A stretch of DNA of 64,000 nt from positions 175,015 to 239,014 of the forward strand of contig VWYX01000206.1 of the NCBI GenBank assembly GCA_013396525.1, written 5' to 3'. The stretch is from Chaetorhynchus papuensis (lineage: Eukaryota; Chordata; Aves; Passeriformes; Rhipiduridae). Positions within the stretch are counted from its first letter, which is position 1, and the number at the start of each line of letters is the position of its first letter. Below are positions 30,761 through 44,999 of the stretch, one piece after another. Below the pieces are notes generated by a model. That model was not told the DNA's origin. It saw only the letters and a program-made list of their open reading frames with translations, and ran no database searches. The position numbers were made by a program, and so were the translations under genes.

Positions 30761-33700
30761 TATACATCATCCTGCTCTCCTGCCTCTTCACCATGGCTTT
30801 TGCAACCTTTCCTGCACACCCAGGCAACTCTGCAGGCATCTCCTCCAACCTCAGCCCATCTCCTGTGTCTGGCTGCTGCAGCTCCTGCAAAGCCTTTCAG
30901 CCTTCCACTAACCCTGCATTGCTCCTGGTTTTTTGGGCTCTGACCCCACCTGATATAAGAAAAGGCCAACACAGCCCCCACACAACCTTCTGGTTTTATT
31001 TTTGCTAATAACATCGCTCTGTCAGAGCTACAAGCCTCACTAATAAAGGTTGGGTAAAACTGCAAAAGGCAGAGGCTGGGGGGAAGTGATGGTAACAGAT
31101 TAAGGCGGGTCCTGCCACCCATCCAGGTGTTCACCCCAGGCTGAATCAAAGCCTAGCAGCTTTGACCCGTTTTATGCAAAAAGATGAGAAATTGGCAATT
31201 AGGGGGCAATGTCCCTTCCTCCCAAGGAACAGACAGGTCAGGCATAGGGGGGAAGCACTGCAGCTCTCAGAGGAAGGGGCTGAACCAGAGACGCAGTGGA
31301 ACCTTTGGCTTTGCACAAGATTTTTTGGTCTCTTGGTGATTAGCCACTGCTTTAAAAAGTAAATTGGTATTTCCTTAAGGCAGGGCTCACAGCTCTGCTT
31401 GGTGTTTTCAACATACCAAAGGAGAAAACCCAGAATTTAACCCTCTTTCCTGCACATAATGGCCAGGAAGGATTATCTACAGAGATTGAGACGCCTCTGC
31501 AGTTGTTGCATCCCTGGCACTAAGGAAAGGGCTTTTTCCTGCATCGCTTACTGGAAGATTTGGCCACACCAGTGTCTCCTGTTGCTACAGCCTGTGCTCA
31601 TACAAAGTAAGGGGGGAACAGGAGACAGCCCAGAGACCTTCCCTGAGTGCCTGGGGTCAGACACCACAGGGGCAGGGCTTGCACCAAGGGTGCTGCTCTA
31701 ACCCACAGCTCCAATTAGACAGTGGTTTGATGCCCTTTACCGAGTCAAGCAGTTTCTAGTGCAAAGATCTGCCTGCAGCTCAATGCAGAGGTGGGAAAGA
31801 AGTGCTCAGGGATTACTTTCAGCTACAGTCTTGCCAGACTCGAACAGGGAAGCTTACTTGGAGCAGGCTGAGAGCCTGGCCTGTGCTGCAGGTTCCAAGG
31901 AGTCAGACGTGCAGCAGACAGGAGCTGTGTGCTTTGCCAGCTGGAGACAGCTCTGCGAGGACCCAGCTATATTTAGCCAACAGTGAAATGTGTGCCTTTC
32001 TGCCCTGCTCCCAAGGGAGTCTGCTACTTCCTCCATAAGCCCACAGCACTTTTTACAACCCGTGTGCTTGCATGGCACAGTCCTGCTAATAGGCAGGACA
32101 TTATTGGAAGCAATCATTTTTCTGTTTACAACATGACCATACATCACAGATCATTCGTGGTGGTCAAAGCCCTTGATGCCACACGTGCAACAATTCCACT
32201 GGAATGTCCAGGCACATTAATGCCCTGGATTTCACCTGTCCACTGAACAAAAACCAAAGCTGAGCAGCTCTTACAATGGAGTTGGTGGGGAGCAGGGCTT
32301 GACCTGGAGTCACAAGTGGATCTTCAGGGCTGTAATCACCAGATCACGTCCCCAGCTGGTGGGTGTCCACATGGCCCCATGGGAGTGATGGAGCAACTTC
32401 AGCTTCCACAGCTGGAGGAGAGGGGTGGCATCTCCCACTCTCACAAAAGCCTCTTCTCCTGCCCTATCCACATCCAGCCTGGCTCTGGCTCTTCCTGCCT
32501 CTTTCTGTTTCATCGTGGTCTCCCCTCCGTGTACATCGTATCTGTCAGGTCTCACATCCCCATGACATAGCATCCCCTCATATTATACTTGCCATAATAC
32601 AGGGAAGATGAATATTGCCCCATAAATGCCTCTTAAGTTAATGTGACACTACATCTCGCTACATCATGTATTCAACAAGCCATCATTTTCCTCATAAATT
32701 TTGAGGAGCATTTTACCTTCTTGAAACGATTGGCTTGTGTGTCCGGCCGGGAAATAATCACAGCCCGTGGCCTGGGCTGGCTGCAGGGGCTGTAAATCAC
32801 CCCAGGGCTCAGCAGCCACCCTGCCCTCCCCTCTCGAGCACCCGAGTGCTGCTGATTGGCTTTATGGCACCAGCTCAGCACGAGCGACCCTGCTCAGCTG
32901 CCAGCCCTTAAATCAGCCCCAGACAGGTGTCACTCTGCGTGGAGAAGAGCCTCACTTTTTCCCTGGGATGGAAAAAGAAGATTTCTGATGCTGCAGCATT
33001 GATCCACTCACAGCAATCAGCGCTCAGGCACACATTAGGTACTAACAGCCTATTACTTTTTATTTTACTGGGTTATTTCTGACACTTCCCCTTCTGCAGT
33101 GCTGAGCACACAGCACTGGAACCGCTCAATTTCTGAATACTCACCAGATTTTCCATTTTGTCACGGGCCCACAGAGCCCAGAGACCTTCCTGCAGCCCAG
33201 AGTCACACTCCAAGCTGCAAACTGTGCTACCCCTTTTCAGTGGGCAGGGACCAAAAGGGAGGACTCTTACTTGGGATGCTCAGCTTGAAGGAGATTTGAA
33301 TTTACTCACAGAACAGGGACCACTGACCATTTCAACTGCTCTGTGTAGGAAGCACCGCGAGCTATAGGGATGCCCAGCCAGAGGAATAGACTTGTCTTAT
33401 TAAAATTAAGCAGGTGATCTGCTCACTCTGGTATTGTTCAGGACTGAACAGAGACCAGGGGAGCAAAAAGCAGCCAACCCCCCGCTCCCAGCTAACACCA
33501 GACCCTTTTTTTCTGGTAGCCACTGTGACCTTTAAACCACAATTGTGGGCTGAACGCTGCAGCAAATGAGTTTCCAGGCCTCCCTTGGCAGCCATTCCCC
33601 TTGACAAAATCCATCACGCACTTTGGCCTGAACAGCTCGTTCCAGCATTTGGTGTTGGGGAGGCTTGTCAGGAATGACACCAGGTAATGCCCACTGTGTA

Positions 33701-34150
33701 TGCCTGGGGTACACTCAGATACATCTGGGTATTAAATCCCTTCTTTTTCCATACACAGCTTTTGCTGCCAGAGAAAGCCCAGCTAAAGCCAAGTGATAGA
33801 AGTTTAAATGCTGTTTTCGTCGCATTCGTCCTACTTGACAAGAGATTCCCCTCTCCCCAAGCAGGGTCAGACTCTCCCTGGAGCTGGACATGCCCGTGGT
33901 CTTCAGGCAGCACCTCCCAGTGAAGCCCACCCTGCCCTGGCCCCTGTGCTCATGCCACATTTTCCCTGGACAGCTGAACTGCCTGCAGCCTTCCTTGGAA
34001 AAGGAAATGAATTTCCTCCCGGCCGCCACTTCTCTGCAGAATTGCCTTTTGGGAAGCTTCAATAACACCAATTCCCTCCTGCATTCAAGTACCCCTGAAC
34101 GAATGACCCTGCTAGTGGTGCAGTTTTTCCCTGCACCCGCCTCCCCCCGT

Positions 34151-34168
34151 CTCTCTCTCTCTCTCTCT
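34151..34168 (+). repeat. CT dinucleotide run
   Basis: About nine CT units in a pyrimidine-only context, flanked by C-runs. Confidence 0.9.
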
Positions 34169-34403
34169 CCCCCGACTTTGATTTGATCAGGCCAAATCTG
34201 AAATGATGTGTGAAAGTAATGATATTTTGTAATTAAATCTCTGGTGATGGCGCCTCTAATTTGTGGTACATGCATTGTTCATAAGGAAAAAGGCATCAAT
34301 TCATTTTCTGACTGGCTACTCCAGGGACTCGTAATTAGACCCAGTTCATCTCTTGCTGCCTTGCATATTAAAGAGCTACTGAAACGCAAAGGGAATTTGG
34401 GAA

Positions 34404-34428
34404 AGGGTTTTTTTTTAAAAAAAACCCC
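34404..34428. repeat. A/T-stem inverted repeat
   Basis: GGG followed by a T-run, then an A-run followed by CCCC, gives a near-perfect palindrome with almost no loop. An A-rich tract follows at 34467-34504. Confidence 0.75.
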
Positions 34429-34466
34429 TTCTAATAATGTTAGCTCAATTAGAAACACTCAGGAAT

Positions 34467-34504
34467 TAAAAAAAAAAGAAAAGAAAAAGAAAAAAAAAAA
34501 GAAA
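34467..34504 (+). repeat. A-rich tract
   Basis: A-runs are interrupted by single Gs. It could be a degenerate poly(A) tail or a simple repeat. No retrocopy body is recognisable to its left. Confidence 0.85.
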
Positions 34505-36479
34505 GTTCTGGATCATCCAGAAAATAGAGGCAAAATTTTGAGCAAGTGGACCAGGGCAGGGCCTTCACTGACCTGCTGCCAAGACCAGGGACCAGTTTTA
34601 CCTATTCCCTGAGAAACTGTGATGTTCTCAGTATTATTCATAAAAGAGAAACATGTGGCAATGTGTGTCACAGAATCCTGTCTTCAGATGTTACTCTTCT
34701 GCTCTGCCTCCGCAATAAAAGGGAGAAAACTTTGATTTTCTACAATTGAAGAGAAACATCAAGGAAACAGCACAGCACTGTGGAAAGGGAAACAAGGCAG
34801 CAGAGACAGAGGTTATTTTGTGGGGTCAATGCTATAACTGTGTATTTACATAGCACATTATTGTACATTCACAGAATTTGCTGGGAAGATTTTAAACAAG
34901 TCTCAGATGGAAAATGCTTGGTTCTGTCATAGTTACCAAATAACATAATGAAAGCAAATTCAGTAGGTACTGGCTGTAATGAGCAACAGCCCCCAAAGAT
35001 TCCCTGAGCTTCCCACTTGCAGCAGCATGAGAAACTACATTCCCATCCCACAAGGATTTTAAGAGAACAAATTCCCTCCCTCAACTAGTACAAAGTTGAA
35101 GTCTCAAAAGCACTTATGTCCTGGTTACCCAGCAAAAAAAAAGTCACTGGGGTCAGAAGAGTTTGGGTTTGACCTTTTTAACACTTTAAATGAATCAATC
35201 CTGTCAGTGTTTGCTTCCCAATGAGAAGTTGCTTCCATATGAGAGTCAAACACTAACAGAGATGCTGAAACCAAACACTGACGTTTGTAAAACTCTTTTC
35301 TGCCTTTGCATTCGCTCCTCAAGAAAAAAATAAAGATTCCAGAAAAAGATGGACATCTGGGGAATCTGTTTCCTGACAAAGCAGCAGCTTTTGGGATCCC
35401 TTCCCAAAGGGGTCTCAGGGCCCTACAGCAATGTTGGCAAATTCTTGCCCACTGTGGATGATGGGCTGTTTTGGCAGCACCAGCTGCAGCAGGTCCCTTA
35501 TGCTGGTGGCCATTCAATCCATGCAGATGAGGCACTACAACAACTATTTCAGGCCCCAAAGGTTCTTGTCACCCCAACAGCCACACTTTGGGGCTCCTGG
35601 TGCACCCAGACACGGGCTATTAACCAGAGCAGCACTCCCAGCACGGTGCAGGGGATTAAAAACAGCTCCAGCTCAAAGTAGGGGATCTGTACTCGTCACC
35701 AGAGTTTCATAGGGGACACATTGATTGTTCCAACACCAACAAATCCTTGGGTGGAGGGATGGGAAGGCACCTAAATGGGGGTTTCACTGCACACCCAACT
35801 CTGAAATGTTCCCTGCCAAAACGAGCCCGGGGAAAGGAGCAAGTGATGAAGAAGCAGGTGAGAAACCTGCAGAAGTTAGGACTCTCTCTGTCAAGAGCAG
35901 CCAGGCTGGCACACACACAGCACAGACACCAGCCAGGAGCACGAAGTCTGGATATTTCCTGTGGGACCTTCCTGGGTGCAGTTAAAATGCTGCACTTTCT
36001 GCTCATGGAAAAAAAGTGACAGAAAAGCAGTGAACAGGTTTCACCTGGGAATGCACCCTGACCCTTCAGCTGGGTGCTGCAGAGATGAGCAAGTATCTTA
36101 ACAAAACCCACACACTTTTAAAGACAGCTATTTTCAGTTAATTCCTCTGCTTTTATGGGGAGTCCCAGCATCTGGCAGAGCCTCCCAGCCCTGTGCCATG
36201 CTGAGTTCAGCTCCTCTGCCTGGGCAATCCTGCTTTTCCAAAGGAAGCTGCAAAGACCTTGCTTCATGGCAGGGTGAAGCAGCCCCAGGGTGGGAATCCT
36301 CCTCCTCTGCCCACCCCAGCCCCACACTCATCCCCAGCCAGGACCATACTCAGGGTTTGCTCTGTGCCAGGCCATGGCTATAATTTCGAACAGGGAAAGG
36401 TATCAACACCTCAAAACAGTTTAATTATTCTGAGAATGCTTAGCTATTAGCAAAGACAAGAGAGCTCAGGGCTATTTTT

Positions 36480-36790
36480 CAGCATTAATTTTCCATTTGA
36501 AATGAATTCCTTTTGGTTACACTTTTTAAATGTTTCTTTTAATTAGACGCAATTACTTCAGAAGAATTGCTTTTATTTCTAAGCCTGAGATCTCAATGAT
36601 AAAGCTGTTAACTGGCTGAGCTGAATGCTGTGTATGGCTCATTTAGCTGGTACACTAAAGTATATTGAACTAGGAAATTATACAGTGAATCAGCTATTAA
36701 TTCATTTTATGATCCTTTCACTCTAACATCCTGAATGAGATCTTTGGGGGAAATTTAGTCACAATACATATAATTGTTCAACTATATATA
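36480..36790. promoter_or_regulatory. Candidate conserved noncoding element
   Basis: A continuous AT-rich, CpG-poor 300-bp block contains TTTTAATTAGACGCAATTAC, CTATTAATTCATTTTATG, TAATTG cores and a TATATATA motif near its right end. No coding frame spans it. Enhancer identity is inference from composition and motif density. Confidence 0.3.
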
Positions 36791-37155
36791 TGCCACTGGT
36801 TTACTGCTCCGAGGTTACGGGCGCTGCAGAGATAATCGGAGTGAGCTGTGCAAACAGCATTGACTCCTGACTCTGCTGCTGCAGGGAGCATCCTCAGAGC
36901 AGGGGGCCCTGCAGCTGGGAGGAGCAAAGCACAAGCCCTGGACACATCTCCTGGCCAGAGCTGGGAGAAACAAACCTGAAATTCTGCCGTTTGACAGTCC
37001 ACACAGCAGTGCTGCCAAAGGAAAACCTCTGCTTTCCTTCCTGGGCCCAGCTGTGTTATCGCCACTTTTGGGGTAGGCAGGAGCTGCTGAGGACAGCCAA
37101 GGGTGGTTCATGTGGTGCTGGCTGAACTTCAAACCTCTGAGAACTGTGAGTGAGG

Positions 37156-37187
37156 TTTTCTCCAAGGGTTCTGTCCCTTGGAGAAAA
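37156..37187. repeat. Perfect 13-bp inverted repeat with 6-nt loop
   Basis: TTTTCTCCAAGGG (37156-37168) is the exact reverse complement of CCCTTGGAGAAAA (37175-37187), with TTCTGT between. The stem could extend at its base with a bulge (GG against CC). It is too short for a typical microRNA precursor. Confidence 0.9.
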
Positions 37188-37919
37188 ACCCCTCAGACCA
37201 CGTAGTACTTGGATCACAACTCGTACCTTTCAAACTTGGTTGGATTTGGGGTTGGATAAGCAGCTCCTACAGTACCAGCTGGTCCTGTGTGGGCAGGACC
37301 AGCCCTGGTATGAGAAAACACCAATGCAGCACTGGATCCCCGTCCTGTGTCACCATGGCAGCACCTCGCCCTGCAGCTTTGCCCCTTATTTGGGTGTCTG
37401 TGTGCCTGACTCTGCTGTGTGGGGCAAAAGATGCCACAGTGGCAAAGCACGTATCCCACCAGGGAGCAGGAGATGGGCTCTGACCCTTCACCAGCTGCTC
37501 AGAGCCTGCCTGGGAAATCCATGCCTGGGCTGAGCCCTTTTGGCTTAGTCTAAAATCTTGCCCATGTCCCTGCTGGATTTCAGGACATTGATGGTCTGTA
37601 CTGCTGATTTAAATTCATCCTCATGGCTCAAGAGGTTATTAAAAAAGTCTGGTGGCCTAAAAAAAGATAAGGATTTGTGTTTCAATTTCCAGGAATTTTT
37701 CTGTGGGGAACACCTAAATGCCACCCCCATGCCACAATCAGTGTGGGAAACCAGCATGAGCCCCATATCCCAAAAGGGATTTTCCAGCAGATCACAAGCC
37801 CTTCTTCCATTGCTTCAGGGCTTTGGATGCATGTTAAGCAGTTGTACATACTGCAGAGTCACCATATGGGTATCTTTGTAATTGAAAATGTAATGTAAAC
37901 CTTGGCATCCAGGGTTGTC

Positions 37920-38190
37920 TTCTGGAGAAATCATTGTGGAAATGTCATATAATTAATGAATTGCACCAGCTATCAAGGAAAAAGACATTTTAACCATGGG
38001 ATCATGGGACTTTATTACTGTAGATGGACTAAATCTATATCTTCCAGCATAGATCAGTCCTGACAAAAGTCTGAGGTTGCCAACTGGCCAGGTTTGTTTT
38101 TACTAACTTAGCTCTCTTATTATTTTAATGAAGTTCAGCTGATGCTGCACAGAAGCCAATTTCTCTAAACGCTGCCAATAAATTAAAATA
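37920..38190. promoter_or_regulatory. Candidate conserved noncoding element
   Basis: An AT-rich block with ATAATTAATGAATTGC, TTATTATTTTAATGAAG and CCAATAAATTAAAATAAAG motifs, no CpG and no coding frame. Immediately to its right (38320-38350) lie two further TAATT-type sites spaced about 16 bp apart. Confidence 0.25.
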
Positions 38191-39149
38191 AAGATGTTGT
38201 GTGTGAAGATTGGCAGGTGTCTCCCAGCAGATTTTACCAAGCTTCCAAGCAGAGCCCCCACTTCAGCAAAAGCCCTGGCCAAACATTGCCTGTGGAAACC
38301 AGCAAGGTAATGGAGCTTGGAACAATTAGCAAAATTGTAATTAGTGCCAGCTCAGCACCTACCAGCAGGGGTGTGCAGAGAGAGGGTCCCTTTGGACCAT
38401 TGGGATGCAGGTCTGGGATATAGCAGGGGCTTTGGGCTGGTGCTACAGCCTCTGTGGGGACATGGGATGAGTCTCCTGACTTCGGCCACATCGGTGTGAA
38501 GGTGACCGTACTCAAACCTGCACTGTGGCCAGGGCCAGGTTCTGTAGGAAACGTGGAATTCAACAAAACCCCACTCCCTGAGGGACTGATCCCCTTGTGA
38601 CTACACCCCACAAGGGCCTGTGAGCCAGGGCACAGGAGGGCTCTGGGGCTGGGAGAGAGCCAGGCTGCAGGCGGAAGCAATGCAGCTTGTGTTTCCTGCG
38701 GCAGGAGGGGATCCGGCCGAGATTTGCTGGGGCTGGGAATTCAGTGGCACAGTGCCACTGCCACAGCCGACGTGGGAGGAAGTTGTTGGGTTGTTGAGCA
38801 CTTGCTGCAATCTGGGCTTTCCCAAGCACAGAGCTCTTGTTCTTCAGAGCACCTACAAGAGGTCACAGCAGTCACACATCCTCCTGGATTAAGCTGCTGA
38901 GTTTGGAGAAGAGCATCCATCCATCCTCCCCCCTCAGCAGGGGAACAGCCCAGATCTTCAGGTGGGAGCCACGCTGTCCTGCCCACACAGCTGTGACACC
39001 CAAGTGTCCCCAGATCATCTTTGCTGACCTGTCTGGCAGTTCCAAGAGAGCTTAGCTGTTGGTGCTTAGCTGTTCAAAAGTGTTTGCTTAATCCACACAG
39101 GGTTAGTATCCAAAAATGTACTGTCCAGGAAGCAGAACTACCAGGGTTA

Positions 39150-39270
39150 TAACAAAACTATGCATTAGTATAAATTGCTTCAGTTAATTAGCCATATAAA
39201 TTCATAATAATGTGGTACCCTTAATTATATTTATCAATTAACAAAGTGGCTTTCTAGTATTGCCATTTTC
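39150..39270. promoter_or_regulatory. Candidate homeodomain-site cluster
   Basis: At least six TAAT/ATTA cores occur in 120 bp, including GTTAATTAG, CCTTAATTATA and ATCAATTAAC, the last resembling an HNF1 or POU half-site. Confidence 0.25.
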
Positions 39271-42200
39271 CATGTTTTCATATATTTAGTTGGTGACAAG
39301 TTTCAGTGAAATTCTTTGAAAATTTGGATAGGCACCTGTGCTCAAGCACTCCTGCCACTTCCAGGAATCCATCCCATGCTGGATAGCTATCCCTAAGCTT
39401 TTTGCTTTGTGCTTTTGTTACTTTTGCACTTATAAATTCAAGCTTATTTTGGCAACTGAAACCACTTGAAAAGTGCTTTCCTACTTTAAAAAAATGAAGT
39501 TACCTGAATTTTGCACAACTTTGCAGCTGAACAGGCCCCATGCACCTCTGGTGTGACAAAGTCTTTGGCTACTGAATCCCATACTTGTCACCACAGGCAT
39601 GTCCATCTTCTCACCCTTTTCATGGTGGGAAGGGGTGGGAAATGGGAAAGGTTTTACAACTTCAGCTGGAAGCTCAGCCTGCACTGTGCCTGCCCTGCAG
39701 AATCTGCCCAAGCCCTGCCTCGCCTGTACCTGCCAGGGACACACTCATGGGGATGCTCAGATCATTCGGACAAAACCCATTTTCCCTTTAGACCACAGCT
39801 GCAAGTTGAGTCAGCCTGGACCAACCCTTTAGGCTCTGCTCCAGCATCCCAGCTGGAGCAGCACACAGGCACTTGTGCTCTCACAGCTCACACAGTTTGT
39901 TTGTGATGTCCCCTGTTCCCTCCTCTGCCTCCAGCAGTCCCAACTTCATCTCCATTGGCACCTTCCTCCTGATTCATGATGCTGCTTGACTTCGTATCAA
40001 GCAGAGGATGGATATCTCTTTATCAAGAGAAATAAACCTCTCTCCAAAGGGGAAGGTGAGCAGCCTATTGAAACACACAGCCCCGCTCTCCTTCCCTGTG
40101 TTGCTGCTGCCCAGAAACATACAGCAACAAACGATATGATTCAGTAAAGTTATTGAGTGCCAGGCCTTCACATTTGTCTTCCAGTGACTCTTAAGTCTTC
40201 CTTTTCTCTATTGAGTTCCATCTCATTGACTTCCTATAAACACTAATACAGAGCCACAGACCTGCAGACATGCCTGGAATACAACCCACACCTCACAGAC
40301 GCTGCCAGGGGCTGGGCTGGGCTTGGCTCAAAGTCCAGACTAAGGCAATGCAACTAAGACAGCATTCAAAGCCAAGAGTGTCCTCTGTATCTCAAAGCCA
40401 AGCTTATTTTCTATTAATCTCCTTTTCATCTGTTCAGGAACTTGTTCTGCTTTTTGGGATTTTTCCTTTCTTTATTTTTTTGCCTCAAACGGAAGCCAAT
40501 ATTTGCATGCGTTCTCTCAATTCCCAAAGCTGTTTTTTGGCGAAAACCACTCCCTGCCCCACATGGGCCCAGACAATGAAACCACCAAGCAAGACAACTC
40601 ACTGCGTGACAGGGAAATGCTGTTAATGCTAAACCAGGCTCAGAATTCAAAGCGTGCCTCTAATTAATCACCAGTTACCCGGCGTCGTTGGGCGGCATCT
40701 TCCATCTTGTTTCCCACACAATGGGTTTCCTCCCCTTTTGTAGTCACACACGTTCCTCTTCCTCCTGGGCTTGGCGACTTCCAGCCTCCTCACCCACCCT
40801 CCTGCCATCCCACCCTCCCATCCATCCGCCCCGCTGAAATATTAACCCAGGGTGGTGAAAGGCTTTGCTGACTGATACACAAACAAGTGTCATGTAGCTA
40901 CCGGCCTGCCACAGCATCAGCCCTGTTTACATCTGAATGTTGTTCCCCCTCACAGATCGCTGGGGCAGCAGGGAAACGGGCAGACAGAACTGCCAAGGAA
41001 GAGCAGCAAAATTAAGAACAGGAGCTGAAGCAAAGCTGAGGGGAAGGAATGGCCGAGGGCAGCCTGTCTCCAGCAGCCCACACTGCTACTGCACTCACTG
41101 CCCTGTCATTTTTGCTGGATGAAACATCATTATTGGCTCCTCTTCCCATGTGCCCCACAAACTACTGCCCCCCCACCAGCTGTGCTCCCTTGAGTACATC
41201 AGACAGGGGTTATTACACTTTAGGATTTATTCTACCCACAGCTGCTGCTGCTGGGCTCTGGCGCAGGTGTTTTACAGGAAGGACTTTAAAAGCTGCTCTG
41301 TTGGACTGGTTTGCTCTTTGGGTTTGTGCAGTGCACATACCAAGAGAATAAATCCTCTGCCTCCTTCAGAGACAAGACCCAGCTCTTGTGCTGCTCGTAG
41401 GTTGGACTTTTTAGCAAGTTTAATCACAGTTCTCAGCCTTCTTTGGGATCTGATTAGGAAGTGGCAGCCAGGCTGGTCATGGCAGAGGTGAAGTTATGAT
41501 TTTGTCTGTGATCCGAACCTGCCTGGAGGTTTACTGTGGATCCTGATCCTTGGCTGGCAGCAGGGACAGCCAGCTTGCTCCAAAGCCTTGTGCTTCCCAA
41601 ATGCAGCCTTGCAGACTCAAGCACAGGTGGGCACAGACCTCCTCATAAGCACAAGCACTTTGTTAACCCAGCGCTGAGGGAAACAGCAGCCTGGCAGGGA
41701 AGCAGTGCTGCTACCTGTGATTTTTCACACCTTCACAACCTACACCAGCTCCCACACTCTCCTCTACTTCCCAGCCACTCTTTGTGGGATAAAACAGAGA
41801 ATGTGATAAAACATCTGATGATGCAGGTGGCACCATCTGCTCCCTCAGCAGCTGCTGCTACCACTTAACCATGTTTCTCTATGAAATATTAGAAAACCAA
41901 GGTGACCACATAAGAAGCAGACTTCAGGATGGTCCCAGCACAGGAGAGAGCACTTGTCTTGTTAGCAAGTCCTGAATCCACAGCCACCAATTGCCATTCC
42001 TTTCCTATAAGCCAAGTGAGGTTCTGGTGTGATACAAAACTTGACACCAGTGGAATCTAACCAGTTCCCAGAGTGTCCAGTGTGTCTCTACGCACAAATT
42101 TATTGCAGAGCTGAACACCAGGTCTCCAATACAAATCATGAGACTGTGCAATGCACAGGCTGGAGTGACCACACTGAGGAGCACTTCAGCTTCTGTTCCA

Positions 42201-44999
42201 CGAGTACCCTGAGGAGAGAGAACAGGTCTGCTCTCCATGCAGGATCTGTCAGATTGGTGCGTGGTGTCTGGGCACACAGCCTGCTCAGAGCGATGCACCC
42301 ACCAGCCAGCTCTGCTCCCTCTGCAGCCACCAGCTAAACCTGGCAGAGTGCGTGCAGGAGAGGCGCCTGCAGTGCTTTGGTTTTGCAGAGCACAGCTGTG
42401 ATTATGTTCCTGGAGGAGAGGATCCAACCCCATTCTCTAAACCGTGCTCTTTTCCCATCTTCCCTGTCTCTATCCAGGGAGTTGCTCAGGGTGACCCAGG
42501 TAGCACCTAACGGGAAGTGCCAACACAGCCCAGGGTCCCCTTCAGGAGTGTTAAGACACCTTTTTATTTTATTCAGGGTCACATCCAGCTGAAGTGTATC
42601 CTTTACTCTTGTATGAGAAATAGCTTCAGCCAACCCACTTCAGAAAGCATCCTGAGGTGTTGCAGGGACGGTTCTACGTGAAGCTCTTGGTGATGCTGTC
42701 CTTCTGCAGAAATGTGTGAAGCAAGTGAGTTACGCTCTACCTATCACCTGAATTTGCCATTTCTGTGGAGTCCAGTTGGAGTCAGATTCTACTGCTAAAG
42801 ACCAAGAAATTGAAAACTGAAAGAAAATAGCAAAAAGCTGCTAAAATGAACCGCAAACCAAATTCTTAAAATTTAGGGGTCCGGTGACATAACTGCAGGG
42901 TTTCTAAGCATAAAAATGATGGTGGTACTATAGTATCCAAGGTACCCTCAAGTGCAAAAACTGAAATGGGTCTTGGGCTTTTCCTGCTGCCTCTATATCC
43001 AGGATATTTCATATCAAGGCAGGAACAGTTGAAATAGTGATCAATCATTATTCACATAAGACACTGATGCTATCATGTATCATTTGGTGTTTATTTCAAA
43101 TATGTCTGGTCTTAAGGGCAGATAAAAAAATTTCTCAATAGAACAGCAGTGGCTGGACCCTGACAGCCCATCAGGACAGAGTCATGTGCTTTCCTCTGTT
43201 AAAAGGAAGGAAGTTGGTGTGTATCTTCCCCTCCTTATTTGCAATTTTTATTTCCTTTAAAACAGCCTGGCTTTGATCTCTCCTCTGCCAGCACCTCTAT
43301 TTTGCTGACTCCTCTCCAGGTGTGGTGGAAAGGGAGGCTGAACTGCAAAGAGTGCTCACAGTTAAGTTTGAGCAAACTTGTCAACCAGATTTTAACCACA
43401 CAAGCATCTACCAAACCCAAACTACACTCTGTTAATGCAGCTCACTCAAAATCAGAATAGAAATACGTCTTTGAGTCTATCAGAGTAAAGCTGATGTATG
43501 ACAATTTACAGAGCCTTGCAACTTTTGATTATTGGTTACAAGCACCAGTGCTTCAAAGTCTGCTGTGAGGACACAAAATTCAAACCCATTACATCCCACC
43601 AGTGCTCCTTCCACAACTGGGGCAAGCAGAAGTTGCTTATAGAACATGAAGTTACCAATCCTTCCAGACTCCAGCTCTGCAGCTCAGGGATTCCTCCCTG
43701 AGCCAGAAAGGATCATTTTGTTTAATGGACGTGTCTGGCCATGTCTCCCGTGCATTTGTCTAATTGCATTTGGAAACTTCCTAAGTGGCCACTGTGGTTA
43801 CAGAGCCGAGCTGGGATGAGCTCCACCAGCCCCAGCTCAGTCCCTGTAGGGAGGCAGCACCCCACACATCATCCCCCCAACGTGCAGGGCCTGGGGACAT
43901 GGCTGGCACCTTCAGGTCACCTACTGCAGGTTAAGAGGGTGCCAGAGCTGCCAGGTCCAGCACAGGAATTGCTTTGCAAGAGCAGAGTGGAAAAAACATT
44001 CCACTCGCTGGGATTGGAAACGCTGCTCCCCAGCAGTTAATCCTGCCCTCCTCACCAACTCTGCAATTCAGGGCAAGGACAGATCAATGGACAGAACGTT
44101 TTATCTTCCCTGTAACAAACAGCCCAACCAAAGGTAAAAGATCAGTTACATCCCTAGGCTACAAAAAATTGCCTTTGTTTTAAAACAAACGCACAAAATT
44201 GTGAGTCACTGCTGAATTTTTATGCTCAAAGGCTTTTCCTTGAGAGGTAAAGCGTAACCAGAAAAAAGTGAATAACCAGACAAATGCCTTTCCTTCTCCC
44301 CTCACTGCCAGGCTGTCCCTGACTAACAGGAGCTGTCTGGATACTGCTACTCTGACTTCTAAGGAGGCAACTTGAAATGGTAATTTTTAAAAACTCCTAT
44401 TCCACTCAAACAAGGGGCAGAGGATGTAGCAGAGTCCACGTGCTCAGGGAGATGAAGGTCTCAGCCCACCTTTGGTGGGTGTCAAAAGCCCCAGCTCTGA
44501 GCCAGCACAGAGAACACTGGGACAAGCACAGGGCTGAGCTGCTGCAGCCACAAACCCCCGTCCTGTTCCTCCAGCCCCAGGCCAGGCTCCGAGCCCCACC
44601 ACACCAGCCCAGGAGCACTGTTCCATCCCCCTTGACTTCTCAGGCAGGGGCTTATTGCTCCCCAATACCCAGCTGAGCCCCTCCAGAGCAGGGCTGATGA
44701 GGAGGCACCGAACACCCCACAGGCAGAGCCTGTCGAGATAAGAAAATCTTGTCTGCCTGGTTAGGAGAGTCTTCCTTCAGATCAGCATGACCCCGAGGCT
44801 CAGTCACATTTGAAAGATGTGCCTTTGGCATCAAAACACCTTTAGGGACTACCTAACAACCATTTTCCATGAGGAAGGAGACTCATTCCACAGGGATGCT
44901 GATCACCTTCCCAGGAGGGGAGCAGAGGCTGGAGAGCACCTGGGTTTACCACCTTTTGCAAGCAGCTGCCAAATTCATCACTCAGGAGTCTGCTTGTGA

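Noticed and set aside
34660..34680. CACAGAATCCTG as a CR1 end
   Set aside because: Only a few bases match the CR1 terminal motif and no adjacent CR1 blocks are present.
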